Source: WHSW01 sp963705955 (lineage in GTDB: Bacteria; Actinomycetota; Thermoleophilia; Solirubrobacterales; 70-9). From it: 64,000 bases of DNA. How positions within the stretch are numbered: position 1 is the first letter of the stretch; each line of letters begins with the position of its first letter. Of this stretch, positions 1-7,754 are shown piece after piece. Below the pieces are notes generated by a model. The model was not told the DNA's origin and ran no database searches. It saw nothing but the letters and a program-made list of their open reading frames with translations. The stretch is taken from contig CAVPLH010000006.1 of the NCBI GenBank assembly GCA_963705955.1, forward strand, positions 1,302,001 through 1,366,000, in the 5' to 3' direction. The translations under genes and the position numbers were made by a program.

Positions 1-218
1 GCAGCTGGTCGGACGCAGAGCTCGGAGCGCAACTCGGTGAGCGCGCCTGGCGCGGCTGGTCTTTTGACTGGGATGCGTCGACGCCGGGCGACTACGTGGT
101 CTCGTCGCGGGCAACCGACGCGGCCGGCAACGTTCAGCCCGTCGATCCGCCCTGGAACCTGAAGGGCTTCGCCAACAACGAGGTCGAGCGCGTCCGGGTA
201 ACGGTGAGACCAGCCTGA
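1..218 (+). CDS. Sulfite-oxidase-like molybdopterin oxidoreductase, C-terminal end (partial)
   Basis: The window opens inside a plus-strand reading frame that ends with TGA at 216-218 and encodes about 71 residues. The visible part matches the end of the Mo-co oxidoreductase dimerisation domain of the sulfite oxidase family: tryptophans spaced as in W..W.A.PG, then RATDAAGNVQP, then WNLKGFANN, then a closing beta strand. These enzymes are usually exported molybdenum oxidoreductases. The catalytic molybdopterin domain lies upstream of the window, so substrate cannot be judged. The identification rests on the RATD..GN.QP and WN..G..NN pattern. Confidence 0.72.
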   Translation, partial: SWSDAELGAQLGERAWRGWSFDWDASTPGDYVVSSRATDAAGNVQPVDPPWNLKGFANNEVERVRVTVRPA

Positions 219-304
219 CGAGTTGACGGCACCCCGCGCGCCGCTGAAGCGGAGCGATCGGGCACAGGAGCCCGCCACGAAGGCGGACCCCTGTGACCGT
301 CAAC

Positions 305-685
305 TCAGACTTCCGTCCGCCGGTCTTCGCCGTAGACGACTATGCCGTACACGACGTAGACGCAGAGGACGAAGACGCACAGCGACCACCACGGGTTGGC
401 GCCGCCGATCGACAACAGGGCGCCGAGGGCCCCGAGGGTGCCGGCGATGACTCCGATTACCCGGCCATAGGGGTTCCCGGATATCAGCGAGAACCCTCCG
501 GTGAGCTGGATCACCCCGAGGAGGATCATGACCCAGCCGAGGGTGTTCAGGTTGCTGAGGATGAACCTCGTGTCGTTGACGAAGTAGTTCGCATCGTCGA
601 GGGCGCCGATGCCGTAGATGATGTTGATCACCCCTACGACGATCAGCAGGATTGCTGCGAATACGACTCGACCCGCGCCTCTCAT
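305..685 (-). CDS. Small four-helix integral membrane protein (DUF7144-like)
   Basis: This 126-residue protein has about four hydrophobic segments: VVFAAILLIVVGVINIIYGI near the N-terminus, then LGWVMILLGVIQLTGG, a glycine/alanine-rich helix, and WWSLCVFVLCVYVVYGIVVY. It ends in a short charged tail. I place the start at 685 because AAAGAGG precedes that ATG at proper spacing; a longer form from 718 lacks such a site. It resembles the DUF7144 family of small actinobacterial membrane proteins of unknown function. It is convergent with the partial oxidoreductase gene and is probably transcribed alone. Confidence 0.7.
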   Translation of the reverse strand: MRGAGRVVFAAILLIVVGVINIIYGIGALDDANYFVNDTRFILSNLNTLGWVMILLGVIQLTGGFSLISGNPYGRVIGVIAGTLGALGALLSIGGANPWWSLCVFVLCVYVVYGIVVYGEDRRTEV

Positions 686-867
686 GCGGACCTCTTTCGG
701 TATGGGCCTTGCGGCCACTTCTCACGGAGGCTACCTCGCTTGATAATGGCCGAAATGAGCAGGCGACCGCGGTGCAACCGAATTGGCAGAGCGCGGGCGG
801 TCGACAAGTCGGATGCAGATCTGAATGTCGGCTTTCGCCCGGATGTCGAGGTCGCGCGCGGCTAACG

Positions 868-2032
868 TTGGCGGCCTCGCCTTGCCTGAGACGCCCTCCT
901 TTACCGTCAACGTACCTCGAGCCGGAGACGGTCGATGCGGAGCCGCTTCCCGAGGAGTTCTCCTCCTCGCGGCTGCGCCACTCCCTGCTCGTGCTCGGGG
1001 CGGTCGCGGTCGTCGTCGTCGCCGTCGTCGTCCTGGTTCCGGGCCTGGCGTCGCTCAGGGAACGGTTCGCGGGCGCAGAGGCGGAGTTGTTGGTGGTCGC
1101 GGCCGGCCTTCAGGTGCTCTCGTGCGCGTCCTATGTGCTCGTCTTCCGGGCCGTGTTCTGCCGGCGGATGAGCTGGCGCACGAGCACCGAGATCGGCCTC
1201 TCCGAGCTGGCCGCGAACTCGATCCTCTCGGTCGGCGGCGCCGGCGGCCTCGCGCTCGGCGCATGGATCCTGCGTCGCGGGGGTGTCCCGGTCGGCCATA
1301 TCGCCCGCCGCACTGTGGCCTTCTTCCTCCTCACCAGCCTCGCCAACGTCGGCTTCCTCACCCTCGGCGGCATCGCCCTGGCGACGGGTGCTTTGTCCGG
1401 AGCGCCCGAGCGCGCTCTACGGGATCGTTCCCGCGCTCGGCGGAGTCCTGCTGATCTCGCTCGCGCTCGCGGCGCGGTCGGCGGCGGGCAGGCTGGCGCA
1501 ACGCACGCGCCGCGACCGGGTCGCCCGCGCGTTTCGAGTCGTCGGCGAGGGCGTCGACGAGGCGCTCGCATTGCTGCGCACCTACGACCCGCTGATCATC
1601 TTCGGCGCCGCCGGCTACATGCTCTTCGACGTCGCCATGCTCGGCGTCTGCTTCGCCGCCTTCGGCAACGACGTGCCGCCGGTCGGGGTGCTGTTGCTCG
1701 CCTACATCATCGGCCAGTTGGGGAGCCTGATCCCGCTGCCGGGCGGCCTCGGTTCTGTCGACGGCGCCCTGATCGGCACGCTCGTCCTCTTCGGGGTCGA
1801 CGTCACCGACGCGGCCGTCGCCGTGATCGCCTACCGCGGCCTGCTGCTCTTGATTCCGGCGTTGCTCGGGCTGCCCGCCCTGGCGGTCCTGCGCCGCCGG
1901 CTGCAGACCGAGGCGCACGACATCGCCGCCTGCGTGCCCGGCGACGAGGTCGAGGTGCTCGGGCGGGGGCAGGTGCTGGTCGCCTACCCCGGCGCGATCA
2001 CCGCCGGCGAGAGCCCGCGACCGGCGGGCTGA
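868..2032 (+). CDS. UPF0104 / lysylphosphatidylglycerol-synthase-TM-like flippase, one frameshift
   Basis: A polytopic membrane protein is split over two frames. The first frame carries a TM helix (LVLGAVAVVVVAVVVLVPG), the conserved ELAANSILSVGGAGGLALGAW region and a further helix. The second frame resumes near 1405-1420 with LYGIVPALGGVLL and continues through YMLFDVAMLGVCF and LIPLPGGLGSVDGAL to the end. The paired GGxGG and PLPGGLGSVDG motifs are typical of UPF0104/AglD-like lipid flippase domains. Joining the halves requires skipping one base near gcgcccgagcgc. The start is uncertain; TTG at 868 is one option. No other gene shares the operon. A sequencing error or a real pseudogene are both possible. 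Confidence 0.62.
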
Positions 2033-2114
2033 CCGAGCGGGTCCGGCGGGGACGAGTCGAGGCGCTGAAGGCCTGGGTATAGAGTCCTCACGTCGAACCG
2101 AAAGGGGGATCGCC

Positions 2115-2351
2115 ATGAGGCGATTCATCGCCGCCATCGTGGCGGCCACCGCGATCACGCTGGCGCTCGCGCTGCCCGCAGGCGCCGGAGCGAGGACGAA
2201 CTGGGTCTGCCAGGTTCCCGGAGAGGAGGAGCCGGTCGTATTCGTGTCAGCCGCCGATGCCGCGCTTCATGGCATCACGCGCGCGAACGAGAAGGCGGGG
2301 GCAGTGTTCAAAACCCACTTCGGTGAGGAGTGCACGGTCGTCTCGGTCTAA
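2115..2351 (+). CDS. Small secreted protein of unknown function
   Basis: The 78-residue product has a clear signal peptide: MRR, a hydrophobic core IAAIVAATAITLALAL, and a likely cleavage after PAGAGA. The mature part is about 50 residues with two cysteines (WVC and EEC) that could form one disulfide. AAAGGGGG lies 6 bases before the ATG. A TATAGAGT element about 30 bases upstream may be its -10 box. No family is recognised. Confidence 0.68.
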   Translation: MRRFIAAIVAATAITLALALPAGAGARTNWVCQVPGEEEPVVFVSAADAALHGITRANEKAGAVFKTHFGEECTVVSV

Positions 2352-2652
2352 AGGCACGTCGGCCCGCGGAGACCGCGGGCGAAGAGCCGCGACGGCTCGC
2401 GTGGAGATTTAGCCTTCGCTCTGTGCAGGGCTGGGGATCAGCCCGAGCTGTTCCAGCATCGTCCCGCCCGGTGCGATCTCAGCGCGCATTGCAGATCGAT
2501 TATGGTCGGCTACGCGCGCGTTCGCGCCAGGCGACCCACGGGGCAATCCCTGGTCTGGGGATCGAGCCCAGGTGCACGACCAGTGACCTCACGGGCGCGA
2601 TGGGATGCGGAAGGCGCGACTGTGGAATCCCCGCAGTCGATAGGAGGTCAAC
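2352..2652. other. Intergenic stretch without a supported gene
   Basis: About 300 bases separate the small secreted protein from the VOC gene. Open frames here lack a ribosome binding site and have no protein-like composition. The only feature I can point to is the AGGAGG ribosome binding site of the following gene at its right edge. Confidence 0.5.
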
Positions 2653-3141
2653 ATGAGCAGCAGTGAGGTGAGCGCCGGAACCTCGCCGGAGACGGCCGAG
2701 CCCGGGACGATCGACATGAAGATCGAGGTCGTGTCGTTGCCGGTCTCCGATGTCGACCGGGCCAAGGCCTTCTACGAGAGCCTCGGCTGGCGGCTGGACG
2801 CCGACTTCGATCTGGGCGGCGGCATGCGGGTGGTCCAGTTCACCCCCACCCACTCGGAGTGTTCGATCGCGTTCGGCGCCGGGTTCACCACGGCCGAGCC
2901 CGGCTCGGTCGAGCGTTTGGAGACGGTGGTCTCCGACATCGAGGCGGCGCGCGAGGACCTGATCAGCCGGGGCGTGGAGGTCAGCGACTTCTTTCACCGC
3001 GGCGAGTCCGGAATCGAGCCTGGCCTGGACCCGGAACGCGCCTCGTACAACTCCTTTGCCACGTTCAGCGATCCGGATGGCAACAGCTTCCTGTTGCAGG
3101 AGATCACCGGGCGGCTCCCCGGCCGGGCCTGGGAGAACTGA
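2653..3141 (+). CDS. VOC (glyoxalase/bleomycin resistance) superfamily protein
   Basis: The 162-residue protein has the paired beta-alpha-beta-beta-beta layout of the vicinal oxygen chelate fold. Recognisable parts are KIEVVSLPVSDVDRAKAFYESLGW at about residues 23-46, the strand MRVVQFTPT, and a closing FSDPDGNSFLLQEI near residues 139-152. Such proteins are metal-dependent lyases or dioxygenases or antibiotic-binding proteins; the substrate is not known here. The start is fixed by AGGAGGT seven bases before the ATG. It is the first gene of a compact plus-strand group; the next small ORF begins 2 bases after its stop. Confidence 0.85.
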   Translation: MSSSEVSAGTSPETAEPGTIDMKIEVVSLPVSDVDRAKAFYESLGWRLDADFDLGGGMRVVQFTPTHSECSIAFGAGFTTAEPGSVERLETVVSDIEAAREDLISRGVEVSDFFHRGESGIEPGLDPERASYNSFATFSDPDGNSFLLQEITGRLPGRAWEN

Positions 3142-3143
3142 AG

Positions 3144-3347
3144 ATGGAGGTCGCAGAGCTCGCAGATCTCCTCCACGAAGCGGCCGAACACCACGACGCG
3201 TTCGAGAAGGCCTCCCCGCCGCACGACTGGTGGGATTGGTATGCGGCGTACATGGACGCCCGCCAGGGAGGGAGCGATTCGGATCAGGCCACAGCTGCGG
3301 CGGACCGTTACATGGCGGAGGTCAAGGGCGTGGTGGCGACGCGATGA
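3144..3347 (+). CDS. Small helical protein downstream of VOC gene
   Basis: A 67-residue acidic, mostly helical protein (MEVAELADLLHEAAEHHDAFEK followed by HDWWDWYAAYMDARQ). The tryptophan/tyrosine-rich centre and the DQATAAADRYMAEV tail give it a real-protein look. It starts 2 bases after the VOC stop and its TGA overlaps the ATG of the next gene as ATGA, so it is very probably translationally coupled in an operon. Similar short proteins accompany glyoxalase-like genes in actinobacteria; no function is known. Confidence 0.7.
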   Translation: MEVAELADLLHEAAEHHDAFEKASPPHDWWDWYAAYMDARQGGSDSDQATAAADRYMAEVKGVVATR

Positions 3348-4234
3348 CCACCAGCGGCGCCGGTCCTTCCAGCAACGGCCTGGGTTCGAATACCTGGTCG
3401 CGATCCTGGACCCATCTCCGGGTCGACCGCCGCAGCCCGAGCTACTGCCGGGTCACGTTCGACCATCCGCCGATCAACACGATCACGGCCACGACCGTCG
3501 AGGAACTGGCCGAGATCGTCGAGCTGATCGAGCAGGATTCCGACCTCAACGTCGTCGTCTTCGACAGCGCCAATCCCGACTTCTACCTGGCCCACTATGA
3601 CGTCGAGAACGACCCGGCCAGGACCGCCGCGCTCGGCGTCGGTCCGACCGGAATGCACGCGTGGCTCGATCTCCTCGTCCGCCTGTCACGCGCATCGGCA
3701 GTCAGCGTCGCCCAAATCCGGGGGCGCTGCCGCGGGGCGGGAAGCGAATTCGTGCTCGCGTGCGACCTGCGGTTCGCATCGCGCGAGAACGCTCTGCTCG
3801 GCCAGTTCGAGGTCGGCACGGGCGTGGTTCCCGGCGGTGGCCCGATGGCCAGGCTCTCGCGGTTGGTCGGTCGCGGGCGGGCGCTCGAGATCTTGCTGGT
3901 CGCCGACGACCTGGACGGACCGCGCGCGGCTCATTACGGATACGTCAACCGGGAGATCGCCGACGACCGGCTCGACGAGGAGATCGAGGCGATCGCGGCG
4001 CGACTCGCCCGCTTCGATCACGACGCGATCGCGCGCACCAAGTCCTACGTCGATCGGGTGACGCTGCCCGACGACAGCGAGCTGCCGCCGGCATTGGCCG
4101 ATTTCTTCGAGATGCTGGGACGTCCCGCACAGCAGGAGCAGGGCGCACGCCTCCGGGAGCTCGGGCTCAACACCGACAGCGACCTCGAGCGGTCTCTCGG
4201 CCGACGGGTGGTCGAGGCGCTTCCCGACGCCTGA
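3344..4234 (+). CDS. Enoyl-CoA hydratase/isomerase family protein
   Basis: A 296-residue crotonase-fold protein. The N-terminal strand pair ends in VTFDHPPINTITATTVEEL. The oxyanion-hole region is AQIRGRCRGAGSEFVLACDLRFAS, and the second active-site loop is GQFEVGTGVVPGGGPMARLSRLVG. In canonical hydratases the two catalytic glutamates lie in these regions; here E of FEVGTG is present while the other position is less clear, so the exact reaction is open. The start ATG overlaps the preceding stop (ATGA). Together with VOC and SRPBCC neighbours it may act on a small CoA or aromatic substrate, which is inference. Confidence 0.83.
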   Translation: MTTSGAGPSSNGLGSNTWSRSWTHLRVDRRSPSYCRVTFDHPPINTITATTVEELAEIVELIEQDSDLNVVVFDSANPDFYLAHYDVENDPARTAALGVGPTGMHAWLDLLVRLSRASAVSVAQIRGRCRGAGSEFVLACDLRFASRENALLGQFEVGTGVVPGGGPMARLSRLVGRGRALEILLVADDLDGPRAAHYGYVNREIADDRLDEEIEAIAARLARFDHDAIARTKSYVDRVTLPDDSELPPALADFFEMLGRPAQQEQGARLRELGLNTDSDLERSLGRRVVEALPDA

Positions 4235-4273
4235 CGCCTCACCGAGTCACATCACCACCAGCAAGGAGCAAGC

Positions 4274-4750
4274 ATGGCCAGGTTCAACTTCCACCAGACC
4301 ACCACCGCGACGCCCCAGCAGTTCATCGCCGGGCTCACGGACTTCGGTCCGGGCCGCTCGGACATCTTTCCGAACAGCTCCGACGACGACCTCGAGGTGC
4401 ACGACCAAGGCCCCACCGAGGCGGACGTCACGGAGGGCTCGAGCGGGATCTGGGAACGCCTGCATTACGACTGGTCCGATCCCAACCGCGTCGTCCTCAC
4501 GACCACCGATTCCAACGCGTGGGCCGATGGCCCGAGCCACACCTACAACCTCACGCCGCAGCCCGATGGGACGACCGAGATCGACTACGTCGTGGTGCGC
4601 GAGGGCAAGAATTTCAAGGGACGCTTCGTCGGGCTCGTGCTCGGGACCGTCGGCAAAGGCAGGTTGAAGAGCGCGTTCGAGAACGCCGTCCGGGCGATCG
4701 AGGCCCGGAGCAACGGGGCCAGGCCGTCGGAGGTCACGCAGACGTCGTAG
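4274..4750 (+). CDS. SRPBCC (START-like) domain protein
   Basis: The 158-residue protein has the pattern of polyketide-cyclase/START-like lipid-binding folds. It begins MARFNFHQTTTATPQQFIAGLTDF, has strands ending in TYNLTPQPDGTTEIDYVVV, and has a long C-terminal helix with GRLKSAFENAVRAIEA. Such proteins bind hydrophobic ligands. AAGGAG lies eight bases before the ATG. It is 39 bases downstream of the enoyl-CoA hydratase gene and is probably the last gene of that operon. Its 3' end overlaps the convergent LuxR remnant by 17 bases. Confidence 0.75.
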   Translation: MARFNFHQTTTATPQQFIAGLTDFGPGRSDIFPNSSDDDLEVHDQGPTEADVTEGSSGIWERLHYDWSDPNRVVLTTTDSNAWADGPSHTYNLTPQPDGTTEIDYVVVREGKNFKGRFVGLVLGTVGKGRLKSAFENAVRAIEARSNGARPSEVTQTS

Positions 4751-5230
4751 CGTCCGCGGCGAGGTCCGGGACCAGTTCGGGGTCGGAGCCCGGCAGCGCG
4801 GTCGCAAGCTCCCGGCGGGAGTGGATTTCCAGCTTGGCAAACACCTTGCGAAGATGCCACTCCACGGTGCGCGGACTGAGGAAGAGCCGCGCGCCGATCT
4901 CCGGGTTCGATAGCCCATCGCGGGCCAGGCGCGCGATCTGGTGCTCCTGCGGAGTCAGCTCATCACGCGTCTCGACCGTCCGTTTGCGAACCCGCTCGCC
5001 CGTCGCCAGCAGCTCACCGCGGGCGCGCTCGGCGAATGCCTCCATACCGATCGCCGCGAACAGGCCGTATGCCGTGCGCAGTTGTGCGCGGGCGTCGACA
5101 CGACGTTTTCGCGGCGCAGGCACTCGCCGTAGAGCAGGTGAGCGCGGGCCAGCTCTGGCCGTAGCCGTGTGCGACCGAGCCGCTCGATCGCCTCGCTCGC
5201 TCCGGCGCGCGCCGGTCGGTGGCGCTCAGA
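4734..5230 (-). pseudogene. LuxR-family ATPase regulator, C-terminal remnant with frameshift
   Basis: Only the end of a large LuxR/MalT-like regulator remains. From 5230 the frame reads EAIERLGRTRLRPELARAHL and LLYGECLRRE, which is the helical repeat part. Near 5108, at a run of four A's, the frame shifts to KRRVDARAQLRTAYGLFAAI. It then ends in a full LuxR helix-turn-helix (LTPQEHQIARLARDGLSNPEIGA, then SPRTVEWHLRKVF). The N-terminal P-loop ATPase domain is absent and the fragment abuts a lipoprotein gene at 5238. It is almost certainly non-functional, although the ORF from 5123 could still express a bare helix-turn-helix. Confidence 0.72.
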
Positions 5231-5237
5231 CGATGGG

Positions 5238-5735
5238 CTACGGCGTGACCGTCCCGGTGAACGTCTCGCGGCCTTCCGAGTCGCGGGTGCCGCGCTCGTA
5301 CTTCACCTCCATCTGACCGCCTCCCCGCAGCCCCTCGAAGGCGCCGCCGCCGCTTAGGACCTTCCATGCGCCAGTCTGCGTCCGACCCTGCGGCACGCCC
5401 GGGGTGAAGCCGATCCTCAGGCTGCCGTCGGGGCAGTCAAAGGTCCTGTCCACCAACCCGATGTCGGGGTCGTCTGAGTGCAGGTCGCTGAACGTGCCGC
5501 CGGGGCAGAACGGCGAGTCGCCCAGGGAGGACCCGCCGAGGACCTCGCCCTCGCTGATGGGCTGTCCAGGTTGCGGCCCGCCCTCGGGGATGTCGATCTC
5601 CACGTTCGTATTGATCAGGATCGAGTCGCCACCCGCTCCTCCGTCTGCGGTCGCTTCGGGCGCGTTGCCGTCGTCACCGCCGCAGGCCGCGACGCCAAAT
5701 GCAGTGATCGTCAGGGCAACTGCGAGCTGGCGCAT
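5238..5735 (-). CDS. Lipoprotein of unknown function
   Basis: A 165-residue exported lipoprotein. The signal sequence MRQLAVALTITAFGVAAC ends in a lipobox (GVAAC, Cys18) and is followed by an acidic/glycine linker GGDDGNAPEATADGGAGGD. The rest contains a CPGGTFSD and an FDCPDG segment, each with one cysteine, and a C-terminal EGRETFTGTV strand. No family is recognised. A promoter-like element sits just before the ATG, suggesting a very short or absent leader. Confidence 0.75.
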   Translation of the reverse strand: MRQLAVALTITAFGVAACGGDDGNAPEATADGGAGGDSILINTNVEIDIPEGGPQPGQPISEGEVLGGSSLGDSPFCPGGTFSDLHSDDPDIGLVDRTFDCPDGSLRIGFTPGVPQGRTQTGAWKVLSGGGAFEGLRGGGQMEVKYERGTRDSEGRETFTGTVTP

Positions 5736-5742
5736 CCAATGC

Positions 5743-5772
5743 AGTATCTCGCGTTGGCCTGCGCCGGGTCAG
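5743..5772 (-). promoter_or_regulatory. Promoter-like element of the lipoprotein gene
   Basis: On the minus strand CTGACC (5772-5767) and GATACT (5748-5743) are separated by 18 bases, and the lipoprotein ATG begins 8 bases after the -10-like box. The string GAGATACTGC recurs at 6650-6641, 10 bases before the next-but-one minus-strand gene. This fits leaderless transcription, but no start site is known. Confidence 0.4.
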
Positions 5773-5818
5773 TGGGACAGTGAGCAGGGAACGGCCCTAA
5801 AAAGAAGTCGTGCCGCCT

Positions 5819-6220
5819 TTACTCCCGCAGCCCCGCGGCTTCATGGGCCCCGGCTTTGTCCTGGTACTCCTCGTACCGGGTGATACGCCCGTCGCGGAGC
5901 GTGAAGAGGACGCCAACTCGATGCTCGACCCATGTGTCGCTGCCCTTCATCTTGCCGTATTCGCGCATCAGCGCCACCACCCTCTCATCTCCGGGATCGA
6001 TCAGCTCGACCAGTTCCAACCGGTGATCGTCCCATGTCCCGAGCCACTGCTCGATGACTTCAGCTAGTTCTTCGTGTCCGTGGGCCACCCGGCTTTCCGG
6101 GCTGGTCCGGGACACGTCGTACTCGATCCGCGGGTCAAACAACTCGACGAGCCGCTCATAGTCGTCCTCGACAAAGGCCGCAATCATTCGCCGGACGGTC
6201 TGGACGTTCTCCTGCGACAT
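5819..6220 (-). CDS. SnoaL-like (NTF2-fold) protein
   Basis: The 133-residue protein begins MSQENVQTVRRMIAAFVEDD and follows the alpha+beta-barrel pattern of the SnoaL-like/nuclear transport factor 2 superfamily: helix, LVELFDPRIEYD, helix with EVIEQWLGTW, strands with VVALMREYGK and HRVGVLFTLRDGRITRYEEY. The MSQENV start is typical of many actinobacterial members, which are mostly uncharacterised ligand-binding or isomerase-like proteins. It lies 3 bases downstream of a related gene (6224-6631) on the same strand, so the two are a tandem pair. Confidence 0.85.
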   Translation of the reverse strand: MSQENVQTVRRMIAAFVEDDYERLVELFDPRIEYDVSRTSPESRVAHGHEELAEVIEQWLGTWDDHRLELVELIDPGDERVVALMREYGKMKGSDTWVEHRVGVLFTLRDGRITRYEEYQDKAGAHEAAGLRE

Positions 6221-6223
6221 CGC

Positions 6224-6631
6224 CTACTCCGACAGCCCGGCGGCTTCGAGGGCTTCTTGGGGATCGAGGTAGGTCCAGATCCGAATCGCCTTGCCGTTCT
6301 TCATGTCGGTGACGGTGCCGAAGGCCATCTCGGTCACCGCCCCGCTGTGCTTGCCCCGTGTGCGGATGCGGCCGATCCCGACGATTCGATCACCCAGGTC
6401 CCGGATCTCCGAGTAGCCGAGGTGGATCTCGGCGAGAGCCTCATACACCTCACCCAGCACCTCCAGGACGCCGTCGTGTCCCCGACTTACGGTCGCCTCG
6501 CCTCCGAAGGGAATCAGAAGCGCCGAATGCCACTCCACCTCGGAGTCGAGCTCCTTCAATAGCGCATCGACGTCCCGACGGTTATACGCCTCAGTCCCGC
6601 GCTTGAAAGCCTCCACGTTCTGCTGCGACAT
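6224..6631 (-). CDS. SnoaL-like (NTF2-fold) protein, tandem paralogue
   Basis: The 135-residue protein starts MSQQNVEAFKRGTEAYNRRD and shows the same fold as its downstream neighbour: LLKELDSEVEWHSALL, a helix with VLEVLGEVYEAL, strands with RIVGIGRIRTRG, and GKAIRIWTYLDPQEALEAAGL at the end. I choose the ATG at 6631 over one 33 bases upstream because family members begin at this point. The pair with 5819-6220 probably arose by duplication. The region just upstream carries GATACT in the same position as the lipoprotein promoter. Confidence 0.85.
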   Translation of the reverse strand: MSQQNVEAFKRGTEAYNRRDVDALLKELDSEVEWHSALLIPFGGEATVSRGHDGVLEVLGEVYEALAEIHLGYSEIRDLGDRIVGIGRIRTRGKHSGAVTEMAFGTVTDMKNGKAIRIWTYLDPQEALEAAGLSE

Positions 6632-7107
6632 CGCCCCCGCGCAGTATCTCGTTTGCTGGAGCACGGCGTTTTTGCGCAGCGCAGTACGGGGGTGACTGGG
6701 GAGCCAGCCCTAAAAACTGGCCTCGACCCGGAGCCTGCGCCGCCGACCGCGCAGAGCGCGCACCGCGTCCCCAACTCGTCGCGGAGCCAGACCGGCCGAG
6801 CGCACCGGGTTAGGCAACGGTAGGCGCCGGAGGTTCGCCCGGCGACCGGAGGTTCGCCCGGCGGCTCTGACGCGCTGTCGGAGGTCCCTTCGGATTCCGG
6901 CGTTGCTTCTCTTTCCTTCGCCCGTTTCCGGGCGTCACTCGCCAAGTCGTCGAGGCGTTGGGCGATGTTCCTCGCGGTCGCCGCCATCTTGTCGAGGGCC
7001 TCCGGCGCTTGCTGGTTGAGTTGCCCCCGTGCCTCGTCCATCAAGCCCTCCAGCCGCTGCTTGTATTCCTGAAGCCGGGAGAGGTAATCGTCGCTCTGCT
7101 CGGGCAT
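6556..7107 (-). CDS. Small coiled-coil protein with altered C-terminus
   Basis: Residues 1-85 form an acidic/basic helical protein (LSRLQEYKQRLEGLMDEARG, then DKMAATARNIAQRLDDLASDAR) ending in a Pro/Glu tail, a type seen in many Solirubrobacterales. A 19-base tandem duplication at 6827-6863 shifts the frame at about residue 87, so the ORF runs on for another 97 unlikely residues and overlaps the downstream SnoaL gene by 76 bases. Removing one copy gives a stop (TAA) at 6812-6810 and a 93-residue product ending EPPAPTVA. I treat 6810-7107 as the true gene. Confidence 0.65.
   Translation of the reverse strand: MPEQSDDYLSRLQEYKQRLEGLMDEARGQLNQQAPEALDKMAATARNIAQRLDDLASDARKRAKEREATPESEGTSDSASEPPGEPPVAGRTSGAYRCLTRCARPVWLRDELGTRCALCAVGGAGSGSRPVFRAGSPVTPVLRCAKTPCSSKRDTARGRCRSRTWRLSSAGLRRITVGTSMRY
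6827..6863. repeat. 19-base tandem duplication inside the coiled-coil gene
   Basis: The 18-base string CCGGAGGTTCGCCCGGCG occurs at 6827-6844 and again at 6846-6863, a period of 19 bases. It destroys the natural stop of the minus-strand gene that contains it. Confidence 0.9.
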
Positions 7108-7381
7108 GCAGAGAGGCTATACCCGATGCTACCTACTGCTACGCCAGCGGGTCGGGCACCGCCAGCCAGGAAGCGGCTGCCATCGGGCCTGGGTCGCGCC
7201 CGCCTCCGATCTGCGCCGGAAGGCGTTGGGGCGGGTCAGGCCATCGCGCTCTCTCGGCCCGGCTTCCGGTCGCCGATCGGGACGCTTAGCGTCGGGATCA
7301 GAACGCCTTGCTGAAGTGGGACCGGGACAAATGGGAAGTCGCCGCAAGATCGGGCAACGCGGAGCCGAGGCCAAGCGAGGG

Positions 7382-7717
7382 CTAGGTCAACTCTTCGGCA
7401 ATTTCTCCCGCCTCGCCTCGCTTCTCGATGATCCAAAAGCGATCGCACTCCTCGATCACCGTCTCGTGCTCCGGGGAAATGTGGTCGGGCGCCACCGCAA
7501 AGCGTTTCGCATGTGCGCGAACCTCTCGCCACTCGCTTCCTGAGAGTCGGATGCGGTCATGGCAGTCAAGTCGCCAGCACTCACAGCGAAAGCCAGCGGC
7601 CAGATCACCGCTTGCCATCCACTCGGCCTTGCGCTGATTGAGGCGTCGACACCAATCCTCGTTGAGGGCGATGCGGGTCTCCCGCGAGTCGGACGGTGGC
7701 TGAAACGGCTGGGCCAT
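7382..7717 (-). CDS. Conserved small protein with CEC-x6-C motif
   Basis: A 111-residue protein. The N-terminus SRETRIALNEDWCRRLNQRK is followed by GFRCECWRLDCHDRIRLS, then a helix with EWREVRAHAKRFAVAPDHI, then HETVIEECDRFWIIEKRGEAGEIAEE. This order (NE..R..N, CEC....C, VR..P..F.V.PGH, E.V.E....W.V.K.GE) is common in uncharacterised actinobacterial proteins of about 110-120 residues. The three clustered cysteines could bind a metal. No operon partner is evident. Confidence 0.75.
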   Translation of the reverse strand: MAQPFQPPSDSRETRIALNEDWCRRLNQRKAEWMASGDLAAGFRCECWRLDCHDRIRLSGSEWREVRAHAKRFAVAPDHISPEHETVIEECDRFWIIEKRGEAGEIAEELT

Positions 7718-7754
7718 GACCGAATCCAGCGTATCGCCGGTGATGGGTGGTTGG

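Noticed and set aside
652..2082. Single 476-residue plus-strand ORF
   Set aside because: Only the middle is real membrane protein; the second half is arginine-rich shadow sequence and the true frame switches near 1410.
6810..6870. Short tandem repeat considered as a CRISPR-like unit
   Set aside because: Only two copies with a one-base gap and no spacers; no cas genes anywhere in the window.
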